DNA of 39,703 nt from Acidobacteriota bacterium (GTDB lineage Bacteria > Acidobacteriota > Holophagae > Thermotomaculales > Thermotomaculaceae): positions 1 to 39,703 of the forward strand of contig JAADJC010000060.1 in NCBI GenBank assembly GCA_013151025.1, given 5' to 3'. Positions 1 to 7,935 of this stretch are shown here, one piece after another. Each line of letters starts with the position of its first letter. Within the stretch, counting starts at the first letter, position 1. Below the pieces are notes generated by a model, which did not search any database, was not told where the DNA came from, and saw only the letters and a list, made by a program, of their open reading frames with translations. The position numbers and the translations under genes were made by a program.

Positions 1-7
1 GAAGAAT

Positions 8-283
8 TTACCAGCGATCGCGCTTGGGACGTTCTTCTCTGGGCTTGGAAACATTAACTTTCAGTTCCCTTCCGCCAATATCCTTGCCATTCAGTGCTGA
101 AATAACAGCCTGTGCTTCATCTTCGGTCGCCATGTCAACGAAACCGAAGCCGCGTGAGAGACCGGTGTTACGGTCACTGATAATACGAACAGATTCAACT
201 GCACCATGCTCTGCGCACATTGCGCGAAGCTCATCTTCTGTGGTGGAATACGGGAAATTACCGACATACAAACTCTGAGACAT
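8..283 (-). CDS. RRM-type RNA-binding protein
   Basis: A 91-residue single RNA-recognition-motif protein of the small bacterial (cyanobacterial Rbp-like) class. RNP2 (LYVGNF, residues 5-10) and RNP1 (RGFGFV, about residues 44-49) are both intact, and the chain ends in a short basic tail (KPREERPKRDRW) expected to help bind RNA. The frame is open further upstream, but the ATG at 283 is chosen because AAGGAG lies just ahead of it and the RRM fold begins at once. Family members bind single-stranded RNA and are often cold-induced; that role is inferred from the family. It stands alone, divergent from the acyltransferase gene across a 305-bp gap. The stop codon lies 8 bases from the window edge. 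Confidence 0.93.
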   Translation of the reverse strand: MSQSLYVGNFPYSTTEDELRAMCAEHGAVESVRIISDRNTGLSRGFGFVDMATEDEAQAVISALNGKDIGGRELKVNVSKPREERPKRDRW

Positions 284-588
284 TCGAAACTCCTTGAAAA
301 AAACATACGGAATGCCAATCTGACAACGTGACAGGCCGAACAAACCGCTGAGAGGATTATTGCACAGGGAAGATAGAATGGGAAGCTATTTTGATAGATT
401 TTCTTTATTTATTCCACTGCACGGAAAAGAGGAATGCCCTAATGGTAATAAAATAAATGAGATACGATATTATTAAGTTTGAGGATATTTTTTAAAAAAA
501 AAGGTTATTCTCTTGTTTTTCCTGTTCTTGCTTTCAGATAGGGATTTGTTGCATAATAGGAAAAGGAAGAGATGTGCAGGAGGCCGAT
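284..588. other. Intergenic region between divergent genes
   Basis: No gene is supported here. The stretch is AT-rich, especially 380-520, and holds a T6/A9 run near 490-503. It must contain the promoters of the RRM gene (leftward) and of the acyltransferase gene (rightward), but I cannot pick a convincing -35/-10 pair for either. The short open frames across it have no coding character. Confidence 0.6.
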
Positions 589-1506
589 ATGCTGAAGTAC
601 TTGCCTGGATTTGTGAAAGGAGTGTTGGTCATAGTTATTCTGGCAACGCAAACACTTATGTGGGTGCCGTTTATAATTGTAGCCGCCTTTTTTAAGTATT
701 TATTACCCTTTTCCGTTACACGACATTTCTGCAACAGCATTCTAAACAAAATCGTGATTTGCTGGATGGGGATCAACAACGGTGTTTTCAGGGCGTTTTA
801 CCGGACAGAGTGGGAGATCAGGGGTGTTGGCAAGCTGGATGTAAGGGAGTGGTACCTTTTGTTGCCGAATCACCAGTCGGGGGCGGATATTTTTGCCCTG
901 CAGATGGCTTTTTGCAAAAAGATACCCCCGCTGAAGTTTTTTTTGAAGAGAGAGCTGATATGGGTACCGGTATTTGGATTTATCTGGAAGGTACTGGATT
1001 TTCCATTTATGAAGCGATATTCGCGGGAGACTCTGTTGAAGAAACCACACCTGAAGGGAAAGGATCTGGAAAAAACCCGGAAGGCCTGCGAGAAATTCAG
1101 GGGCCTTCCGGTGGCAATTATCAATTTTGTGGAGGGGACTCGATTCAGGCCGGAAAAGCAAAGGAAGCAGCAATCCCCGTACCGTCATTTACTGAAACCG
1201 AAAGCCGGAGGGATAGCTTTTGTTCTGGGCGCAATGGGGGGGCAATTGCATCGAATCCTTGATATCACACTTGTTTATCCGGATGGGGTGGTATCGCTCT
1301 GGCAGTTTTTCTGCGGAAAGGCGAGGAAGATTGTGATACAAGTGCGTGATCTGCCGGTAGCATCCGAGTTGATCGGGGATTATTTCAATGATATGAAATT
1401 CAAAGAGGGGTTTCAGCGGTGGTTGAACGAGCTGTGGGCTTTAAAAGACAAGGAAATTGAAAAGATTCTTCTGGCTGAGTCTGGACAGGGAATGGGCTCT
1501 GAGTGA
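589..1506 (+). CDS. 1-acylglycerol-3-phosphate acyltransferase family protein (YihG-like)
   Basis: A 305-residue membrane-anchored acyltransferase of the PlsC/LPLAT superfamily, expected to transfer an acyl group to a lysophospholipid on the inner membrane. The N-terminus is strongly hydrophobic (residues about 9-45). The catalytic HX4D motif is seen as NHQSGAD and the substrate motif as VEGTRF. The stretches KRYSRETLLKKP and GKDLEKTRKACEKFR match my recollection of E. coli YihG closely, as does the length, so it belongs to that branch rather than to classical PlsC. A GTG at 574 is in frame, but the ATG at 589 is preferred because AGGAGG lies exactly five bases ahead. It precedes folD by 46 bp and may be co-transcribed with it. 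Confidence 0.9.
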   Translation: MLKYLPGFVKGVLVIVILATQTLMWVPFIIVAAFFKYLLPFSVTRHFCNSILNKIVICWMGINNGVFRAFYRTEWEIRGVGKLDVREWYLLLPNHQSGADIFALQMAFCKKIPPLKFFLKRELIWVPVFGFIWKVLDFPFMKRYSRETLLKKPHLKGKDLEKTRKACEKFRGLPVAIINFVEGTRFRPEKQRKQQSPYRHLLKPKAGGIAFVLGAMGGQLHRILDITLVYPDGVVSLWQFFCGKARKIVIQVRDLPVASELIGDYFNDMKFKEGFQRWLNELWALKDKEIEKILLAESGQGMGSE

Positions 1507-1552
1507 TGTATGGTAAAATAATCATGCTTGTTTTTATAAAAAAGGAGAACCA

Positions 1553-2464
1553 ATGGCGGTTTTAATGGATGGCAAGGCATTGGCCCGTAAGATTACAGAC
1601 GGGATGAGAAGTGAGGTTGAAGCTTCAGGTCTTCGCCCCGGACTGGCTGTCATTCTGGTAGGGGAAAACCCCGCTTCTGCCGTCTATGTGAAAATGAAGG
1701 AAAGGGCGTGTGAAAAGCTGGGATTTTTCTCCAGCGGATTTCGGCTTCCTGCCGATGTTTCCGAGGATGAACTGGCCACGTTGATTCTACGGCTGAACAA
1801 TGATCCGGATATCCACGGGATTTTGTTGCAGCTTCCGATTCCCGGCCATCTGAATGAAAAAAAGATGCTGTCCCTGATTTTACCGGACAAGGATGTGGAT
1901 GGCTTTCATCCGGTGAACGTGGGCCGATTGATGGTGGGGGACCAGTGCTTTGTGCCCTGCACGCCCCGGGGGATCATGGCGTTGATAGACGAATACGATG
2001 TGGAGCTTAAAGGGAAACGCGCGGTGGTAATCGGGCGCAGCAATATTGTGGGGAAACCGGTTGCCATGCTGCTGCTGGAGCGTCACGCCACTGTGACGAT
2101 CTGTCATTCAAGGACGAAGAACCTGGCGGATTTATGCCGGGAGGCGGATGTATTGATTGCGGCGGTGGGAAGACCCTATTTTGTGGATGAAACTTTTGTA
2201 AAACTGGGCGCAGTGGTTGTGGATGTTGGTGTCAACCGTGTGGATAATGAGGAAACTGCGGAAAAGCTGTTTGGTTCGGCCAGCCCGAAGATGGCAAAGA
2301 TAAGAGAGAAAGGCTATGTACTCTGTGGCGATGTGAATTTTGAATCGGTGGAAAAAGTAGCCTCTCTGCTGACGCCGGTTCCCGGCGGCGTTGGGCCGTT
2401 GACCATTGCCATGCTGATGAAGAACACCTTTGACTCCGCGAAACGATTTGCGGAAATATCTTGA
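1553..2464 (+). CDS. folD: Bifunctional methylenetetrahydrofolate dehydrogenase/cyclohydrolase FolD
   Basis: A cytosolic 303-residue enzyme that oxidises 5,10-methylene-THF to methenyl-THF with NADP and hydrolyses it to 10-formyl-THF, feeding one-carbon units to purine and formyl-Met synthesis. The catalytic lysine is K49 in the YVxxKxxAC motif. LQLPIP, PDKDVDGFHPVN, the Rossmann motif GRSNIVGKP and the C-terminal PVPGGVGPLT are all intact. Length is slightly over the usual 285-300 because of a short C-terminal extension. AAGGAG precedes the ATG. The next gene, the aminotransferase, begins 81 bp downstream. Confidence 0.97.
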   Translation: MAVLMDGKALARKITDGMRSEVEASGLRPGLAVILVGENPASAVYVKMKERACEKLGFFSSGFRLPADVSEDELATLILRLNNDPDIHGILLQLPIPGHLNEKKMLSLILPDKDVDGFHPVNVGRLMVGDQCFVPCTPRGIMALIDEYDVELKGKRAVVIGRSNIVGKPVAMLLLERHATVTICHSRTKNLADLCREADVLIAAVGRPYFVDETFVKLGAVVVDVGVNRVDNEETAEKLFGSASPKMAKIREKGYVLCGDVNFESVEKVASLLTPVPGGVGPLTIAMLMKNTFDSAKRFAEIS

Positions 2465-2545
2465 GGAAACATGGAATTGCCGGGAGTACATCTCCGGAAA
2501 TAAACCGTGGATGTTAAAAATATTAAAGAAATAGAGGAGTGATCA

Positions 2546-3424
2546 ATGGCATTGAGCATTTATCTCGATGGAAAGTTCGTAGACAAAAAAGAAGACGCGG
2601 TAGTGCCGATTTTTGAACATGGCCTGTTGTACGGAGATGGAATATTTGAAGGGATTCGGGCGTACAACGGCCTGGTGTTCCGTCTGGAAGACCATATGGA
2701 TCGGCTGTACAATTCTGCCAAAGGTATTGCACTGAACATTCCAATTTCCAAAAAGGAGATGACGGAACTGGTGCTGGAAACGACACGAAAGACAGGGCTG
2801 GACGACTGCTACATACGTTTGCTGGTGACACGGGGAGTGGGAGATCTTGGCATTGATCCCAGAAAATGTGCAAAAGCGGCGATTTATATCATTGCCACCG
2901 GCATTGCCCTCTACCCGGAAGACCGCTACGAGCAGGGGCTGAAGGTGGTGAGTGTTTCCACAAGACGCACACGGGCAGATATGCTCAATCCCCAGTTCAA
3001 GTCTTTAAATTATCTCAATAACATTATGGGGAAGATGGAAGCGAACCGTATGGGCGCGGACGAGGGGATTATGCTGAACGCGGAAGGGTATGTGGCGGAA
3101 TGTACCGCGGATAATATTTTTGCCGCGAAAAACCGTGAGTTGTTCACGCCACCGTCATATCATGGCATTCTCGAAGGTATTACACGGAAGGTCATTATTG
3201 AAATCGCGAAAGAAAACAATGTCCCGGTGCATGAACGGGGCATGGTACTGCAGGATTTCATCGCGGCGGATGAGGTTTTCCTTACCGGCTCCGGCGCGGA
3301 ACTGATCCCGGTGGTGGAAATTGATGGTCGTCCGGTGGGGGACGGTAAGGTTGGGGATGGCTTCCGGGAACTGCGGAAACTATTCCAGGAACGGACAAAA
3401 TATGACGGCATCCCCTTCAAGTAA
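2546..3424 (+). CDS. ilvE: Branched-chain amino acid aminotransferase (class IV PLP)
   Basis: A 292-residue fold-type IV aminotransferase that interconverts leucine, isoleucine and valine with their 2-oxo acids, using glutamate. The PLP lysine is K152 in the FKSLNYLNN motif. The N-terminal YGDGIFEGIR and the phosphate-binding region near TADNIF and TGSGAEL agree with the short, archaeal/Thermus-type IlvE. D-amino acid aminotransferase or aminodeoxychorismate lyase share this fold, but the SLNYLNN and EGIRAYNG motifs favour IlvE. GAGGAG precedes the ATG. The 3' end overlaps the next gene by 23 bp, suggesting translational coupling. Confidence 0.93.
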   Translation: MALSIYLDGKFVDKKEDAVVPIFEHGLLYGDGIFEGIRAYNGLVFRLEDHMDRLYNSAKGIALNIPISKKEMTELVLETTRKTGLDDCYIRLLVTRGVGDLGIDPRKCAKAAIYIIATGIALYPEDRYEQGLKVVSVSTRRTRADMLNPQFKSLNYLNNIMGKMEANRMGADEGIMLNAEGYVAECTADNIFAAKNRELFTPPSYHGILEGITRKVIIEIAKENNVPVHERGMVLQDFIAADEVFLTGSGAELIPVVEIDGRPVGDGKVGDGFRELRKLFQERTKYDGIPFK

Positions 3425-4052
3425 GACAGCGATTGTCGAAATTACAGCCTCATCAGTTGGTGGGGCTTTTTTGATTGTGTACGCGCTGGGCCTTTACGCA
3501 GGGCAGAACTTTCTGACTCCGTTGGTGTGGAAAACTTTCGGATTACTTGGTGCAGTGGGAACAGTTGTGGCCATTATTCTGAGAGCGGATCGAAGGGTGA
3601 TTGTTCTCTCACTGGTTCTGGCCGGGGCATCATTTACCGGGAGTATGACAATTCATCAACATATTTTCTTGCCGGTTGCGTTCATGCTGGCCGCTTCCCT
3701 GATATTCCTGGGCTATCTGGTCTGGTTTTACCGGGAGAGTGTCGGTTCATTTATAGGGGTTTCCGGTGCCATTTCCGGGGCGATTCTGTTGTGGTTTCTG
3801 ACAGCCCATTTCCTTCGTGCAACCAACAGTTTTGTACTGGTGGGAGCGGGGCTTGCTTACATTATGGGCCGACGGGAAATCCGGGAGGGAAAAAACCCGG
3901 CTATGATTTACAAAACACTGTTTTTCAACACAATATTTCCCTGCTTTCTGATTCTTGCCATAGGTGGCGTAGGGTATGGGAAATGGCTTTATCCATTGGC
4001 GGGATTGTCCTTTGCCGTGGGAGTGGGATTGGCCCATGTGGAAACGGATTAA
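3402..4052 (+). CDS. Polytopic membrane protein of unknown function
   Basis: A 216-residue hydrophobic protein with about seven predicted membrane segments and short loops. I recognise no family and see no catalytic motif. The frame is open further upstream inside ilvE, but the ATG at 3402 is the first sensible start because it gives a short polar N-terminus (MTASPSSKTAIVE) before the first membrane segment; AGGA lies 11 bases upstream. It overlaps ilvE by 23 bp and the following methyltransferase by 17 bp, so the three are probably made from one mRNA with coupled translation. A role with the methyltransferase, itself membrane-anchored, is possible but unproven. Confidence 0.75.
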   Translation: MTASPSSKTAIVEITASSVGGAFLIVYALGLYAGQNFLTPLVWKTFGLLGAVGTVVAIILRADRRVIVLSLVLAGASFTGSMTIHQHIFLPVAFMLAASLIFLGYLVWFYRESVGSFIGVSGAISGAILLWFLTAHFLRATNSFVLVGAGLAYIMGRREIREGKNPAMIYKTLFFNTIFPCFLILAIGGVGYGKWLYPLAGLSFAVGVGLAHVETD

Positions 4053-4713
4053 GTTTCTGCTGGATCCGTTTCACAGGGAGATTCGCCGTCGGATTTCAGT
4101 GTTTGCCAAAACCGTCCCGGATGGGGCCCTGCTATTGGATGCCGGCGCCGGAGAAGGCCAGTACCATGAGTTGTTCAGCCATTGTCGTCTTATAGGACTG
4201 GATGCGGCAATTGGAGATGAAAGCTGGGATTATTCCGCGCTGGACATTGTGGGGGATCTTCACCGGATTCCGTTGAAAAGTGCATCTGTGGATGGTGTAC
4301 TTTCTGTGGTAACTATGGAACACCTCCACTCCCCGTGGCTTGCCATGGCGGAAATGGCTCGTGTAACTCGGGTTGAAGGGCGCAGTTTTTTTGTGGTTCC
4401 CTTCTTATGGGAGATGCACCAGGAACCCAATGATTTTTTCCGTTTTACAGTGCATGGATTCACGAGGTTGGCGAAGGATGCCGGGTTTCGTGTGGAATCA
4501 ATAGTACCCATGGGGGGGTTGTTTCGTGTTTTTCATTACAGGACTGCCAGTCTGTTGAAATCGGCTGTCCATTATCCTCTGTTGCTGGTGTTTTTAGTTC
4601 CCTTTCTTCCCTTTCTGCTGGGTTTCCTTTTCCTGTCCGGGTTGGTTGACAGAATCTGGAAATTATGTGACCATACCCTTGGATATACAGCAATTCTAAT
4701 AAGAGAGAGGTGA
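4036..4713 (+). CDS. Class I SAM-dependent methyltransferase with C-terminal membrane segments
   Basis: A 226-residue protein with a Methyltransf_11-type Rossmann domain. SAM motif I is LLDAGAGEGQY, the acidic end of strand 2 is IGLDA, and the post-I region IVGDLHRIPLKSASVDGVLSVVTMEHL is typical of the superfamily. After the catalytic domain (to about residue 160) a hydrophobic stretch around residues 175-208 suggests one or two membrane passes, placing the enzyme at the inner face of the membrane. The ATG at 4036 is chosen because it begins a clean N-terminal helix; upstream in-frame sequence lies inside the previous gene. The substrate is unknown; a lipid, quinone or wall precursor would fit a membrane-bound enzyme. 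Confidence 0.85.
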   Translation: MWKRIKFLLDPFHREIRRRISVFAKTVPDGALLLDAGAGEGQYHELFSHCRLIGLDAAIGDESWDYSALDIVGDLHRIPLKSASVDGVLSVVTMEHLHSPWLAMAEMARVTRVEGRSFFVVPFLWEMHQEPNDFFRFTVHGFTRLAKDAGFRVESIVPMGGLFRVFHYRTASLLKSAVHYPLLLVFLVPFLPFLLGFLFLSGLVDRIWKLCDHTLGYTAILIRER

Positions 4714-4716
4714 GTC

Positions 4717-5382
4717 ATGAGAAAAGCACTGCTAATGGCGGTTTTCTTTTTTGCCGTTGTGTCATTCGGGGATGTGCTGGTGACATTTAGCGACGGGTCT
4801 GTCCTCCAATGTGACCGGGTGGTGAAGCAAGATGCCAGGCTCTTGGTAGTAGAGAAGGGCGGTAAAAAGATGTCGATTCAACAGAAATTGATCAGATCAG
4901 TGAAGAATGTGGAAACGAGAACTGCCCCGGAATCTATGTCTGTCCAGTCGAAGCAACTCTTGCGGCACCAGGAAGCTGAAACTGCAAAAGAGGGCTCACT
5001 GATTCTTACCGATGACAATGTAGAGCGGACAGTCCCCTACAGGCCATACGCGCTTCTGGAAAAGGAAAAGAAAGTTCCGGAGGCGGTGCCGGCTGTTTCA
5101 ATCAATATTGTGACGCAGAAAACCACCCGTACCGGAGAGACTGTAACCTTTGAGGGAACGGTAAAGAACGACATGACTGAAGCAGTCCATAAACTGAAAA
5201 TGGTAGTCCAGGCGCTGGACGGAAAAGGCAAGGTTTTTGCCGAAACAGCCAGCCAGATTGCCGGAAACATTGAGGTGGGTCAAACTGCCGGTTTCAGTTT
5301 TCAGTTCAAGGATCCGTCGGCAACAATCAGCCGATTTTCTTTCCGATTTGAGGGAGTGAGCGGAGGCACTGAAGGGAAATGA
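4717..5382 (+). CDS. Secreted protein with N-terminal small beta domain and FxLYD-like domain
   Basis: A 221-residue protein with a signal peptide (cleavage near residue 18, after VVSFG). The region that follows, about residues 19-65 (VLVTFSDGSVLQC...), looks like a small beta barrel of the kind often found after signal peptides in 'DGT/DGS' periplasmic proteins. The C-terminal half (about 128-216) has the order 'G-x-V-x-N ... A-L-D-G-K-G ... E-V-G-Q ... F-x-F' expected for FxLYD-like immunoglobulin-type domains. No catalytic motif is seen. AGAGAGGTG precedes the ATG. Its stop overlaps the start of the transglutaminase gene (ATGA), so the two products may act together in the periplasm. Confidence 0.75.
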   Translation: MRKALLMAVFFFAVVSFGDVLVTFSDGSVLQCDRVVKQDARLLVVEKGGKKMSIQQKLIRSVKNVETRTAPESMSVQSKQLLRHQEAETAKEGSLILTDDNVERTVPYRPYALLEKEKKVPEAVPAVSINIVTQKTTRTGETVTFEGTVKNDMTEAVHKLKMVVQALDGKGKVFAETASQIAGNIEVGQTAGFSFQFKDPSATISRFSFRFEGVSGGTEGK

Positions 5383-7025
5383 CAAAATACAACCGTATTC
5401 TGCTGATTTTCACGGCTTTATTTCTCATCTCTCCTGCCTTTTCTCAGACCTGTGACATTCGAAAAGGCGAAGGGCCGGGGCATTTTGTCCCTGAAAAGGG
5501 CCTTTTTTCTGAGGTAGCCGCTCTTCCGACCGGATTTACAACCGGACTTGTGGGCTTTGACGGCGGGTTCGCGTTGACAGACCGACACGAAGACGCGGTC
5601 CTGTTCATGAATCGCTCAGGTAAGCGGACGGGCGCCATTGAATTCCCCGCATACGAACCGGCGGCACTTTCTTACAATGGCATGAACCTGGTGGCGGCGG
5701 ATGGCCAGAGCAACCGAATTTACTTTCTCAACCCGAAAACAGGGGAATGTATCCGCACCATTGACTCGCCCCTGGCCCATGTAACCGGGCTGGCCTGTGA
5801 CCGGGATGGCAAAGTCTGGGTATCGGCAAAGGGCTCAAAAGAAATTCAGCAGGTGGACCCGCTGGACGGGACTACACTGGCGTTTATCAAATCCCCTTCC
5901 TCCTCTGTTTCCGCCCTTGCATACGACCAGAACGGCTATCTCTGGGCGGCGGACAGCAAGAAAAACCGGATTTACATGGTGGACATCCGCACCGGTTACA
6001 CGATTTTCTACTTGTCAGCTCCGGGCCCGGTTGTAAACGGTGTCTGGGTGGACGGAGGGAAACTCTATGCGTCGGATTATGAAACCGATAAATTGTATGT
6101 GGCGGATGTGTATGGCCTAAACGGAAAATGTGTTCGCTCTGACGAGAGAAAAGGCCACGCGACCCTGTTCAACGAGGTCCAGAACCTTGGACCCGGCATC
6201 ATCACCGGTGGCACAATCGCTGTGGCAATTCCCGTGGATGGCCCCAACCAGAAACTCGATAAAGTAACCTGGACAAAAGGCGCGAAGATGGAGGCGGACC
6301 AGTGGGGCCAGAAAGTGGCAGTGTATCAGCTTGGCAAATTAAAACCCGGGGAGAAAAAATCTGTCCGAATGGACGGCGTGGGAACTTTTTACAGGATTTC
6401 CACCAAGATTTTCCCCCATGAAGTCGGGGCACTGTCTGAAATGCCGGTTGAAATCAGGAGAAAATACCTCTCAGACGCGGACAAATACCGGGTAAAAAGC
6501 GACTATATTCAAAATAAGGTAAAAACAATCGTCGGAAAAGAAAAGAATCCGTATTTCATAGCACGGAAACTCTATGACTTTCTAATCGGTCGTATCAACT
6601 ACCAGATGGTGGGCGGCTGGGATATCGCACCTACCGTGATTGAGCGGGGAACCGGTTCCTGCTCGGAATATACCTTTGCCTACATCGCCCTCTGCCGGGC
6701 GGCCGGGATTCCCGCCCGCTATGTGGGATGCATGGTTGTTCGGGGGGAGGCCTCTTCCGTGGACACCGCCTACCACCGCTGGGCGGAAATTTATCTGCCG
6801 AAAATCGGGTGGTTTCCGGTGGATGTGAACGCGGGGGACAAGGAGTGGCAGGGAGACCGCTGTTTCTGGTTCGGCGGTATTGAAAACCGCTTCCTCATCA
6901 CTACCCGTGGCGGCGGGGATTCCAGGCTGATGAAATGGGGCTACAACAATCAGACAGATTACCGCAGCTACGGCAAGGCGAATATCCGCAACGAAAGTTA
7001 CGCCGAGTGGGACGTGGTGAAGTGA
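5379..7025 (+). CDS. Secreted beta-propeller/transglutaminase-like protein
   Basis: A 548-residue exported protein (signal peptide residues 1-22, ending PAFSQ). Residues about 35-260 hold repeats of the NHL/SMP-30 kind (DRDGKVWVSAKGSKEIQQVD, DQNGYLWAADSKKNRIYMVD), predicted to form a propeller. Residues about 390-510 are a transglutaminase-like cysteine protease fold with a complete triad: C428 in GSCSEYT, H466 in YHRWAEIY and D482 in PVDVNAGD. Such enzymes act as proteases, peptidoglycan amidases or cross-linkers; which applies here is unknown. The gene starts at the ATGA overlap with the FxLYD gene and its own stop overlaps the GTG of ruvA. Confidence 0.88.
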   Translation: MTKYNRILLIFTALFLISPAFSQTCDIRKGEGPGHFVPEKGLFSEVAALPTGFTTGLVGFDGGFALTDRHEDAVLFMNRSGKRTGAIEFPAYEPAALSYNGMNLVAADGQSNRIYFLNPKTGECIRTIDSPLAHVTGLACDRDGKVWVSAKGSKEIQQVDPLDGTTLAFIKSPSSSVSALAYDQNGYLWAADSKKNRIYMVDIRTGYTIFYLSAPGPVVNGVWVDGGKLYASDYETDKLYVADVYGLNGKCVRSDERKGHATLFNEVQNLGPGIITGGTIAVAIPVDGPNQKLDKVTWTKGAKMEADQWGQKVAVYQLGKLKPGEKKSVRMDGVGTFYRISTKIFPHEVGALSEMPVEIRRKYLSDADKYRVKSDYIQNKVKTIVGKEKNPYFIARKLYDFLIGRINYQMVGGWDIAPTVIERGTGSCSEYTFAYIALCRAAGIPARYVGCMVVRGEASSVDTAYHRWAEIYLPKIGWFPVDVNAGDKEWQGDRCFWFGGIENRFLITTRGGGDSRLMKWGYNNQTDYRSYGKANIRNESYAEWDVVK

Positions 7026-7615
7026 TTGGCTTTCTTGAAGGGATACTGTTTCGCAAGGAAGTGGGCCGCATCATTGTACTGACCGGAGGAGTCGGCTATC
7101 AGGTAGCCATATCCTTTCAAACCTACTGTTCTCTTCCCCAGACCGGAGAGCCGGTATCGCTGGAGATTTATCATCACGTGAAGGAAGACCGGAGTGAGCT
7201 GTACGGATTTTCTTTCATCCGGGGGAAAGAACTTTTTGAAAAGTTGATTTCCGTCAGTGGGATTGGCCCGAAGACGGCACTGGGCGTGTTGTCTCCCCAT
7301 CCCGCCGGGGAAGTGGCGGCGGCAATTGACAGCGAAGACATTTCGTTTCTCACCCGGATTCCGGGAATTGGAAAAAAAACCGCCCAACGGGTCATTCTGG
7401 AGCTGAAAGGAAAGCTTGCACATGATGAATCAGAGATTGCTGAAGCATCAGCCGGTGTTCCCGGTTTTCGGGATGACGCGCTGAGTGCGCTCGTCAACCT
7501 TGGCTACAAAAAGAGCCAGGCCGAGAAAGTCGTAGATGCTGTCCTGTTGGTTTCACAGCCGGAAGACTTCGAGGACATGATGAAAAAAGTCTTCGATCAA
7601 ATTGGCGGCGGATGA
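7022..7615 (+). CDS. ruvA: Holliday junction DNA helicase subunit RuvA
   Basis: A 197-residue RuvA, the junction-binding tetramer subunit that loads the RuvB motor. The N-terminal OB domain begins (M/V)IGFLEG as in the family. The two helix-hairpin-helix motifs are GIGPKTALGVL and GIGKKTAQRVI, and the C-terminal three-helix domain that contacts RuvB (DALSALVNLGYKKSQAEKVV) is intact. The start is a GTG at 7022 overlapping the previous stop (GTGA); an upstream ATG would add 29 residues foreign to the family. Neither ruvC nor ruvB is adjacent, which is unusual only in that ruvA and ruvB often sit together. Confidence 0.96.
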   Translation: MIGFLEGILFRKEVGRIIVLTGGVGYQVAISFQTYCSLPQTGEPVSLEIYHHVKEDRSELYGFSFIRGKELFEKLISVSGIGPKTALGVLSPHPAGEVAAAIDSEDISFLTRIPGIGKKTAQRVILELKGKLAHDESEIAEASAGVPGFRDDALSALVNLGYKKSQAEKVVDAVLLVSQPEDFEDMMKKVFDQIGGG

Positions 7616-7620
7616 GCAGG

Positions 7621-7771
7621 GATGAGTGAGGCTGTGCCTCCGGCACTGTGATGAGTGATGAGTGATGGGTAAATCAAAAGGCAGGGAATGGCCAACTCCC
7701 TGATTTTTCTTACCCCTACTCCAACCCCTACTCCTACTCACCCGAAGGGTGATGAGTGATGAGTGAAGAGT
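7621..7771. repeat. Intergenic repeat module, copy 1
   Basis: Non-coding stretch after ruvA built from several short repeats. GATGAGT-like heptamers run in tandem at 7650-7670 and 7744-7771 (GATGAGT, GATGAGT, GATGGGT; then GAAGGGT, GATGAGT, GATGAGT, GAAGAGT). Between them lie an imperfect palindrome CAGGGA..TGGCCA..TCCCTG (7682-7702), a pyrimidine-rich hexamer-like tract of CTACTC/CAACCC units (7711-7740) and perfect stem-loops GAGGC-TGT-GCCTC (7628-7640) and CACCC-GAA-GGGTG (7739-7751). Related modules recur at three further sites up to 12.6 kb. Confidence 0.75.
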
Positions 7772-7890
7772 GACAGGCTCAGAATAGACGGAGATGACCT
7801 GTCTTTATCTTTTTCTGCCTCGCACTTGCACTGCTCTGACGCCCGCGTCTGCTCAGATAAGGTGTAGAGTTTGGAAAATGAAGAAGGTTA

Positions 7891-7925
7891 AAAAAAGCCG
7901 TGGGAAAGTCCCACGGCTTTTTTTA
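7891..7925 (-). terminator. Intrinsic terminator of the C1 peptidase gene (bidirectional shape)
   Basis: Perfect 9-bp GC-rich stem GCCGTGGGA/TCCCACGGC (7897-7905 and 7909-7917) with a 3-base loop, flanked by A6 and T7 runs, so it can end transcription in both directions. It lies 11 bp past the stop of the leftward peptidase gene. Confidence 0.92.
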
Positions 7926-7935
7926 ATCAGCAGAA

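Noticed and set aside
7621-7771. CRISPR-like array from the GATGAGT repeats
   Set aside because: Units are 7 bases in direct tandem without spacers and no cas gene is present.
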